A stretch of 64,000 nt of DNA from Streptomyces sp. Q6. GTDB taxonomy: Bacteria > Actinomycetota > Actinomycetes > Streptomycetales > Streptomycetaceae. The position numbers and the translations under genes were made by a program. The notes beneath the pieces are model-generated. The model worked only from the letters and a program-made list of their open reading frames with translations, was not told the origin of the DNA and searched no databases. The DNA lies in the NCBI RefSeq assembly GCF_036967205.1, contig NZ_CP146022.1:6014001-6078000 (forward strand). The letters run 5' to 3'. Shown here piece by piece: positions 55,047 through 61,718 of the stretch (position 1 is its first letter; each line of letters begins with the position of its first letter).

Positions 55047-56642
55047 ATGACCGTTTTGGACGACACCGCCTCGAACCCCGGGGACGAGCCCACCGACGCA
55101 CGGGGGCGCGTGGCCGAGCTGCACGCCATCCGCGAGCAGGCACTGCGCGGACCCAGCGACAAGGCGACCGAGGCCCAGCACAAGAAGGGCAAGCTGACGG
55201 CGCGCGAGCGCATCGAGCTGCTCCTCGACGAGGGGTCGTTCAACGAGGTCGAGCAGCTGCGCCGGCACCGCGCCGTCGGGTTCGGCCTGGAGGCCAAGAA
55301 GCCGTACACCGACGGTGTCATCACCGGCTGGGGCACGGTCGAGGGCCGCACGGTCTTCGTCTACGCGCACGACTTCCGCATCTTCGGCGGCGCCCTGGGC
55401 GAGGCCCACGCCACGAAGATCCACAAGATCATGGACATGGCCATCGCGGCCGGTGCCCCGCTGGTCTCGCTGAACGACGGCGCGGGCGCCCGCATCCAGG
55501 AGGGCGTCTCCGCCCTCGCCGGATACGGCGGCATCTTCCAGCGCAACACCAAGGCGTCCGGCGTCATCCCGCAGATCTCGGTGATGCTCGGCCCGTGCGC
55601 CGGCGGCGCGGCCTACAGCCCGGCCCTCACGGACTTCGTCTTCATGGTCCGCGAGACCTCGCAGATGTTCATCACCGGCCCCGACGTGGTCAAGGCGGTG
55701 ACGGGCGAGGAGATCACCCAGAACGGCCTGGGCGGCGCCGACGTCCACGCCGAGACCAGCGGCGTCTGCCACTTCGCGTACGACGACGAAGAGACCTGCA
55801 TCGCCGAGGTCCGCTACCTGATCTCGCTGCTCCCGCAGAACAACCGGGAGAACCCGCCGACCGTCGAGTCGGACGACCCGGCGGACCGCCGCTCGGAGAT
55901 CCTCCTGGACCTGGTCCCGGCCGACGGCAACCGCCCGTACGACATGACCAAGGTCATCGAGGAGCTCGTCGACGACGGCGACTACCTCGAGGTCCACGAG
56001 CGCTGGGCGCGCAACATCATCTGCGCCCTGGCCCGCCTGGACGGCCAGGTCGTCGGCATCGTCGCCAACCAGCCGCAGTCCCTCGCGGGTGTCCTCGACA
56101 TCGAGGCCTCCGAAAAAGCTGCCCGCTTCGTCCAGATGTGCGACGCTTTCAACATCCCCATCGTGACGCTGCTCGACGTCCCGGGCTTCCTGCCCGGCGT
56201 CGACCAGGAGCACGGCGGGATCATCCGGCACGGCGCGAAGCTGCTGTACGCGTACTGCAACGCCACGGTGCCGCGGATCTCCCTCATCCTGCGCAAGGCC
56301 TACGGAGGTGCGTACATCGTCATGGACTCCCAGTCCATCGGCGCCGACCTCACGTACGCCTGGCCGACCAACGAGATCGCGGTCATGGGCGCGGAAGGCG
56401 CGGCCAACGTGATCTTCCGCCGTCAGATCGCGGAGGCCGAGGACCCCGAGGCCATGCGGGCGCGCATGGTCAAGGAGTACAAGTCCGAGCTGATGCACCC
56501 GTACTACGCGGCCGAGCGCGGCCTGGTCGACGACGTGATCGACCCCGCCGGGACCCGCGAGGTCCTGATCCGCTCCCTGGCGATGCTGCGCACCAAGCAC
56601 GCCGACCTGCCGTCGCGCAAGCACGGCAACCCCCCGCAGTAA
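55047..56642 (+). CDS. pccB: Propionyl-CoA carboxylase beta (carboxyltransferase) subunit
   Basis: A 531-residue subunit that transfers carboxyl from biotin to propionyl-CoA, giving methylmalonyl-CoA for polyketides and odd-chain metabolism. It starts with KLTARERIELLLDEGSF, and shows the acyl-CoA site SLNDGAGARIQEG, GPCAGGAAYSPALTDFVFM, and the biotin-site DVPGFLPGVDQEHGGIIRHGAK and KAYGGAYIVMDS in the second half. The small epsilon gene follows after 23 bases, typical of the Pcc enzyme. AAGG stands nine bases before ATG 55047. The alpha (biotin) subunit is coded elsewhere. Confidence 0.94.
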   Translation: MTVLDDTASNPGDEPTDARGRVAELHAIREQALRGPSDKATEAQHKKGKLTARERIELLLDEGSFNEVEQLRRHRAVGFGLEAKKPYTDGVITGWGTVEGRTVFVYAHDFRIFGGALGEAHATKIHKIMDMAIAAGAPLVSLNDGAGARIQEGVSALAGYGGIFQRNTKASGVIPQISVMLGPCAGGAAYSPALTDFVFMVRETSQMFITGPDVVKAVTGEEITQNGLGGADVHAETSGVCHFAYDDEETCIAEVRYLISLLPQNNRENPPTVESDDPADRRSEILLDLVPADGNRPYDMTKVIEELVDDGDYLEVHERWARNIICALARLDGQVVGIVANQPQSLAGVLDIEASEKAARFVQMCDAFNIPIVTLLDVPGFLPGVDQEHGGIIRHGAKLLYAYCNATVPRISLILRKAYGGAYIVMDSQSIGADLTYAWPTNEIAVMGAEGAANVIFRRQIAEAEDPEAMRARMVKEYKSELMHPYYAAERGLVDDVIDPAGTREVLIRSLAMLRTKHADLPSRKHGNPPQ

Positions 56643-56665
56643 CCACTCCGTAGGAGACCTGCCAC

Positions 56666-56860
56666 ATGTCCACGCCTGACATCCGTGTCGAGAAGGGCCA
56701 CGCCGACCCCGAGGAAGTCGCGGCCATCACCGCGATCCTCGTGGCCCGCGCCGCCGCCGCCCCCGAGGCCCCGGTGGCCCACAGCGTCCACCAGAACCGC
56801 GCCGGCTGGCGCCGCCTGGAGCGCGAGCCCGGCTTCCGCGCCCCGCACAGCTGGCGCTGA
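56666..56860 (+). CDS. pccE: Acyl-CoA carboxylase epsilon subunit
   Basis: A 64-residue actinobacterial subunit that stabilises the alpha-beta carboxylase. It is recognised from its place after pccB, RVEKGHADPEEVAAITAIL at the N-terminus (a helix with PEEVAAITAIL typical of AccE/PccE) and the basic C-terminal WRRLEREPGFRAPHSW. GTAGGAGACC precedes the ATG by eight bases. It is the last gene of the pccB operon. A GC hairpin region at 56870-56920 may terminate it. Confidence 0.9.
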   Translation: MSTPDIRVEKGHADPEEVAAITAILVARAAAAPEAPVAHSVHQNRAGWRRLEREPGFRAPHSWR

Positions 56861-56922
56861 CCGCTCCGCCGCTACGGCCGCACGGCCCCGCTCTCCTTCG
56901 GGAGGGCGGGGCCGTGCGCACG

Positions 56923-59883
56923 TCAGGAGAGGGTGACGTGGACGCCGTCGAGGGCCGCGGGGAGCTCGTCGGTGGACAGCAGACAGAGCCGCAGGTCCAG
57001 CTCGGTGAGGGCCGGCGGCGCCTGGGTCAGGCCGGCCAGCCAGTCGTCGATCTCGTAGCCCGACAGCCGGAGCTCCTCCAGCGCGCTCAGGCCGGACAGA
57101 TCGCGGAAGCCGCGCGGGGCGTCGATACGGTCGCTGCGCAGCTCCAGCGAGCCCAGGGTGCGCAACTGCGTCAGGGGCGTGAGGTCGAGCGCCGGATCGA
57201 TTCCGTTCAGGGCCAGCGACTCCAGGTGGGGCAGGGACGCCAGGGCGGAGAGGTCGGGCAGCCAGTCGCGCGTGCCGTGCCAGTACAGGGTGACCTCGCG
57301 CAGCTCGGTCAGTCGCTTCAGGGACGCCAGCTCCTGGTCGTCCCGGAGCGTCAGGTACAGGCTCTCCAGCTGTTCGAGCTCGGCCAGCGGGGCGATCTCC
57401 CGGACCGGGTAGAAGATCATCAGATGCCTCAGGTTCGGCAGGGCCCGGACGGGCGGCCACTGGCTGGCGTGCGTGAGGTGGACCCAGCGGGACTCCAGCG
57501 GCAGCCGGGGCAGCACCTCGCTCGCGTACGCGGCCGCGTCGAAGTACCCCCAGGCGTCGATGAGTTCGGACACCACGTCGTCACGGGAGTCGTCCGCGTA
57601 CCCGGACACCAGCCGCAACGCCTCCGGGCCCCCGATCAGGGCCGCCGTGCGCACCGTCTGTGCCGCCGCCCGCTCGGTCAGCTCACCGAGCGACCTCGGC
57701 AGCCTGCGCAGCAGACTCGGCCCGACCGCCGCGAGCGCGGGCGGATCGGACTGCCGGCGCGCGGGCAGCAGCATCCCCACCGCGGCCTCCAGGCGCCCGG
57801 CCAGCGCGTCCGAGACGGTCGGTGACGTCTCCTGGCAGGACGCCGCGAGCAGGCGCAGAGCCCGAGCGTTCCGCGGCTCCGCGTCGGCCCGGTCGAGGAT
57901 CCCGCCGAGCAGTTCCTCCCGCTGCGGCGAATTCGCGTGGCCCGCCGCCATCACCACGGTCTCCCGCCACAGGTCCAGATGCGCCCGCCCGACCAGATTC
58001 CCCATCCGGTCCTCCTGAGCCGCCTCCTCGGCGGCCAGGTACTCCTGGAACGTGCGGTGCACGAAGTCGAGCCGCCCCTCCGCGGGCGAGCGCAGGATGC
58101 CCGACCGGCCCCGCAGCTGTTCGAGGACCGTCTCGCTGTCCGCCGGGTCGAGATGCCGCATCGCCGCGAGCCGGTCCCGCACATGCCGGACGGCCTGGTC
58201 GATCCCGATCTCCGTACGGTTGTTGTCGGACAGACGCCAGGCCAGATCGCGCAGGATCACCATCTTGTCGCCGAGGCTCAGCGGGCTGTCCACCGCGCTC
58301 GGCACATGCCGGTCCGCGTCCCGCTCGTGCACCAGGGTGTGCAGGGCGTTGCGGTACAACTCCATCCGGTCGCGCGGGAGTTGGCTGCCGCGGTTGAGGT
58401 GCAGGGCGCACAGCATCGACGCCAGCAGCGGCGTACCGGCCAGGGACTGGAGAGGGGCGCGGTCCTTGAGGCTCGCCAGCAGCGACCGCTCGTAGCGCGG
58501 GAGATCGTCCACCGTGCACGGCAGCTCCTCCGCGAGCTCCCGCACCGCCAGATGCCACTGCCGGACGAACGCCGCGAGATCCGGCAGCGTCATCCGGTCG
58601 ATGCCCAGCGCCGTGAAGTCCTCGCGCCGCAGCCAGTCCGCCCCGGCCGCCGCGGGCCGCGACGTCACCACGACCCGTATGTCCCCGTACGTGCGCAGCA
58701 GCCCGCGCAGCCAGTCCCGCACGCCGCGGCGCTCGCTGTCGAGGAGTTCGTCCACGCCGTCGATCAGGAGCAGCACCCTGCCGTCGACCAGCTGCCGCTC
58801 CACCCAGCCCCGCGGCATGACGCCGGTGATGGTGCGGGCCACACCGTCCAGCAGGGCCTCCGGCGCAGGCAGCGCCCGCCCGCTGTACTCCCGCAGTTTC
58901 ACCAGGACCGGCACCAGACCGTTCCAGCCGGTGAGCTCGCCCTCGAAGGAGCCGCGGGCGGCGGTCACCGCCAGCCAGCGCAGCAGCGTCGTCTTGCCGG
59001 AGCCCGCCTCACCGCGCAGCAGCACCCGGGCGGCGCCGCCCAGCGCGGCCTCCACCCGCATCCCCGAGGGCTGGCCCTCGGACTCCTCCCAGTCGCTCAT
59101 CCCCGGCCGCGGCACCGGCCGCGCCCGGCGGCCGCCCCGCCGCGCCCCGTCGTCCCCCGTGGTCCGCAGGCTCACGTACGCCACCGAGAGCCTGGCCGGA
59201 GTCACCGTCCGGTCCGACGCCCGGCGGAACAGCTCCACCTCGTCGAGCGCCGAACTCACCAGCTCCATGTACAGGCGGCGGAACCCCGCGTCCTGGTCCG
59301 TACCGTCCGGAGCGAACAGCGAGCGGTCCGGCAGCCGCTCCAGGACCCGGGAGATCTCCGAGCCCAGCGAGGTCAGGCGGGCCAGCAGCTCCGCGCCCAC
59401 CCGCTCCTCGAACACCGGCAGACCGCGCACCACGCTGACGTAGTACTCGCAGGCCTCGGCGAACAGCAGCGCGTAGAAGCGGCCCTCGACCTCGTTGAGA
59501 CCGACCGGCTCGGGCACCGACCGGGTGATGCGCCGCACCAGCTCCGCCGCGTTCACGTCCGCCGCGAGGACCGCCTCGTCCGAGAGGTCCGCCTTGGCGA
59601 ACGTGTCGGCCACGCCGTCGATCGCCGCCTGCCGCCCGGCGGCGTCGAGACCCCTGAACTCCCGCTCCAGGAAGGGCTCGACGCGTGCGGCGACCGCGTC
59701 AGCGATCTGCTCGAACTGCCGCTCCAGGCTGCGCCGCAACCGCAGCCCCGGCACCCGTAGTTCCATCAACTCGCTCATGGACAGCGTCCGTTCCTGGGTA
59801 CGCCGCCGCCCGCCCAGCCACAGTTGCGCCGCCGCCCGCGCGACCGTCTGCCCGAGCCGTAACGCCGCCAACTCCGCGCTCAC
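56923..59883 (-). CDS. NACHT NTPase with C-terminal leucine-rich repeats (NLR-like)
   Basis: A 986-residue signal-transduction NTPase. The N-terminal 270 residues are helical. The NACHT domain has Walker A GEAGSGKTT (291-299), Walker B LLLIDGVDEL (371-380), VVVTSRPAAAG, and the winged-helix-like PLLASMLCALHLNRGSQLPRDRMELYR in outline. A helical region leads to leucine-rich repeats from about 800 to the end (LESLYLTLRDDQELASLKRL, LESLALNGIDPAL, LEELRLSGYEIDD). This is the layout of animal NLRs and of some bacterial antiphage NACHT proteins. GTG 59883 is chosen because GAGGGGG stands eight bases upstream. It follows cvnD by 93 bases on the same strand and may be part of the conservon operon. 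Confidence 0.88.
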   Translation of the reverse strand: MSAELAALRLGQTVARAAAQLWLGGRRRTQERTLSMSELMELRVPGLRLRRSLERQFEQIADAVAARVEPFLEREFRGLDAAGRQAAIDGVADTFAKADLSDEAVLAADVNAAELVRRITRSVPEPVGLNEVEGRFYALLFAEACEYYVSVVRGLPVFEERVGAELLARLTSLGSEISRVLERLPDRSLFAPDGTDQDAGFRRLYMELVSSALDEVELFRRASDRTVTPARLSVAYVSLRTTGDDGARRGGRRARPVPRPGMSDWEESEGQPSGMRVEAALGGAARVLLRGEAGSGKTTLLRWLAVTAARGSFEGELTGWNGLVPVLVKLREYSGRALPAPEALLDGVARTITGVMPRGWVERQLVDGRVLLLIDGVDELLDSERRGVRDWLRGLLRTYGDIRVVVTSRPAAAGADWLRREDFTALGIDRMTLPDLAAFVRQWHLAVRELAEELPCTVDDLPRYERSLLASLKDRAPLQSLAGTPLLASMLCALHLNRGSQLPRDRMELYRNALHTLVHERDADRHVPSAVDSPLSLGDKMVILRDLAWRLSDNNRTEIGIDQAVRHVRDRLAAMRHLDPADSETVLEQLRGRSGILRSPAEGRLDFVHRTFQEYLAAEEAAQEDRMGNLVGRAHLDLWRETVVMAAGHANSPQREELLGGILDRADAEPRNARALRLLAASCQETSPTVSDALAGRLEAAVGMLLPARRQSDPPALAAVGPSLLRRLPRSLGELTERAAAQTVRTAALIGGPEALRLVSGYADDSRDDVVSELIDAWGYFDAAAYASEVLPRLPLESRWVHLTHASQWPPVRALPNLRHLMIFYPVREIAPLAELEQLESLYLTLRDDQELASLKRLTELREVTLYWHGTRDWLPDLSALASLPHLESLALNGIDPALDLTPLTQLRTLGSLELRSDRIDAPRGFRDLSGLSALEELRLSGYEIDDWLAGLTQAPPALTELDLRLCLLSTDELPAALDGVHVTLS

Positions 59884-59976
59884 GTATGCATCCCCCTCAG
59901 GACCCGCCAGGAACTCCGGAAACGAGAGACCGCCGGGGCCCAGGGCCACCGGCGGTCGTGGAGCTGACAGCAGTAT

Positions 59977-60567
59977 CTACCGCAGCCGCGCCATGAGCGC
60001 GTGCTCCACCAAAGTGATCAGCGTCGACTTGGCGTCCGCGCGGTGGCGGGCGTCCGTCGTGATGATCGGGGTGTCCGGGCCGATCTGCAACGCCTCACGG
60101 ACCTCGTCGGGTCCGTAGGGCTGGCTGCCGTCGAAGCCGTTGAGGGCGACGACGAAGGGCAGGCCGGAGTTCTCGAAGTAGTCGACCGCGGGGAAGCAGT
60201 CGGCGAGGCGGCGGGTGTCGACGAGGACGACGGCGCCGATCGCGCCGCGGACCAGGTCGTCCCACATGAACCAGAAGCGGTCCTGTCCGGGGGTGCCGAA
60301 CAGGTACAGGATCAGGTCCTGGTCGAGCGTGATGCGGCCGAAGTCCATGGCGACGGTGGTCGTCGTCTTGTCCCCGGTGTGGGTCAGGTCGTCGATGCCC
60401 GCGGACGCGGACGTCATGACGGCCTCGGTACGCAGCGGGTTGATCTCCGACACGGCGCCCACGAAGGTCGTCTTGCCGACGCCGAACCCGCCGGCCACCA
60501 CGATCTTCGCGGACGTGGTGGAACGACTTGGAGTTGCCGGCCCTCCGCTAGAGCTTGCGAAGTCCAC
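59977..60567 (-). CDS. cvnD: Conservon GTPase CvnD
   Basis: A 196-residue Ras-like small GTPase of the conservon type. The P loop is VVAGGFGVGKTTFVG (about residues 23-37), followed by TTTVAMDFGRI, the switch/G3 region LFGTPGQDRFWFMWDDLVRGA, and the nucleotide-binding VALNGFDG. In conservons CvnD interacts with the kinase-like CvnA and the roadblock protein CvnB at the membrane, controlling antibiotic production and development. The ATG at 60567 overlaps the cvnC coding end by 20 bases. Some members have lipid or effector partners; the NACHT protein may be one here. Confidence 0.94.
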   Translation of the reverse strand: MDFASSSGGPATPSRSTTSAKIVVAGGFGVGKTTFVGAVSEINPLRTEAVMTSASAGIDDLTHTGDKTTTTVAMDFGRITLDQDLILYLFGTPGQDRFWFMWDDLVRGAIGAVVLVDTRRLADCFPAVDYFENSGLPFVVALNGFDGSQPYGPDEVREALQIGPDTPIITTDARHRADAKSTLITLVEHALMARLR

Positions 60568-61132
60568 TGAGCACCCTTTCGAGCAAAGTCACGTCTGGCT
60601 GACCGCCGGCGCTCTCGTCGCCGCCGGGCTGATGGATCGCGACCAGGCCCGCCTCCGCCAAGTCGGCGACGAGGATCCTGGCCACGCCGAGAGGGATCGT
60701 CAGGAGGGCCGAGATCTCGGCCACCGACTTGATCTCCCGGCACAGGTTGCAGATCCGCTGGTGCTCGGGCAGTTGGCCCTGCAACTGGTGCGGCTGCGCG
60801 GTGGTGTGCACCAGCGCCTCGATGGCGAGCTGGTAGCGGGGCCTGGTGCGGCCGCCCGTCATGGCGTACGGGCGCACCAGGGGATTGTTCTTCGCAGCAG
60901 GCGCGGGATTCGCGTCGGGGCGCGGCTGGGGCTGCACAGGCTGGATACGCGGCGCCGACGGCTGGTCGTAGGGACCGGGCTGCCGGGTCGGGCGCGCGTG
61001 GCTCGGCGTGGAGGGAAAGTTGTACCGGTTCTGCGAACCGTCACCCGTACCCGCCTGGCCTTGACCCTGGGCAGGGCCGTAGGGCGGCCAGTGGGCCGAC
61101 GAACCGCTCGGGGGTGTTGCTGAACCAGACAC
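60548..61132 (-). CDS. cvnC: Conservon protein CvnC (DUF742)
   Basis: A 194-residue protein with a Pro/Gln/Gly-rich disordered first half (QGQGQAGTGDGSQ, PVQPQPRPD) and a DUF742 winged-helix-like domain from about residue 83: LVRPYAMTGGRTRPRYQLAIE, then LPEHQRICNLCREIKSVAEISALL in outline, LGVARILVADLAEAGLVAIHQ. Its role in the conservon is thought to be bridging CvnB/CvnD. It follows cvnB by 94 bases and overlaps cvnD by 20, so cvnC and cvnD are coupled in translation. Confidence 0.92.
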   Translation of the reverse strand: MSGSATPPSGSSAHWPPYGPAQGQGQAGTGDGSQNRYNFPSTPSHARPTRQPGPYDQPSAPRIQPVQPQPRPDANPAPAAKNNPLVRPYAMTGGRTRPRYQLAIEALVHTTAQPHQLQGQLPEHQRICNLCREIKSVAEISALLTIPLGVARILVADLAEAGLVAIHQPGGDESAGGQPDVTLLERVLSGLRKL

Positions 61133-61226
61133 GTACTTCCTCCTCCGACTGCGCTGGGCACCATCACTGTGGAGCCGCGTCCCGAAACCTTACGGGCACG
61201 GGACGCGAATACGCACCGCCTGTCTG

Positions 61227-61640
61227 CTAGTTGAGAAGGCTTCCCTGAAGCTCCGCACGCAGGTCGGGCGTGAGAACCGTGCCCGCGCGGTCGACAAGAA
61301 GTGCCATCTCGTACCCAACGAGACCAATGTCCGCCTCGGGGTGTGCAAGGACGGCGAGCGAAGAACCATCGGAAATGGACATGATGAAGAGGAATCCTCG
61401 CTCCATCTCCACAACTGTCTGGTTCACAGGACCGCCCTCGAAGATGCGGGACGCGCCCGCGGTCAACGAGGTCAGACCCGACGCGACGGCCGCAAGCTGG
61501 TCGGCGCGGTCGCGGGGGAACCCTTCGGACATCGCCAGAAGGAGTCCGTCGGCGGAGACCACCACGGTGTGGGACACCCCGGGGGTGTTGTCCACGAAGT
61601 TGGTGATCAACCAGTTCAGGTTCTGTGCCGCCTGGCTCAT
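61227..61640 (-). CDS. cvnB: Conservon roadblock/LC7 protein CvnB
   Basis: A 137-residue roadblock-fold protein, probable GTPase regulator of CvnD. The sequence MSQAAQNLNWLITNFVDNTP then VSHTVVVSADGLLLAMSEGF, DQLAAVASGLTSLTAGASRIFEGG in outline and YEMALLVDRAGTVLTP is nearly identical to what I remember from other streptomycetes. ATG 61640 is chosen from that family start; GTG 61649, with AGGAG seven bases before it, is the better ribosome-site choice and would add three residues. It is the second gene of the conservon, 78 bases after cvnA. Confidence 0.93.
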   Translation of the reverse strand: MSQAAQNLNWLITNFVDNTPGVSHTVVVSADGLLLAMSEGFPRDRADQLAAVASGLTSLTAGASRIFEGGPVNQTVVEMERGFLFIMSISDGSSLAVLAHPEADIGLVGYEMALLVDRAGTVLTPDLRAELQGSLLN

Positions 61641-61718
61641 CGGGCTCACACTAACGCTCCTGGATGTAGGTGCTGTCAGGGCCACCGGGAAACCCGCTGT
61701 CCTGGCCGTTCGTCTTCG

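Noticed and set aside
59884..59949. Longer NACHT protein start at GTG 59949
   Set aside because: The extra residues are Gly/Pro-rich and lie before a strong GAGGGGG site that fits GTG 59883.
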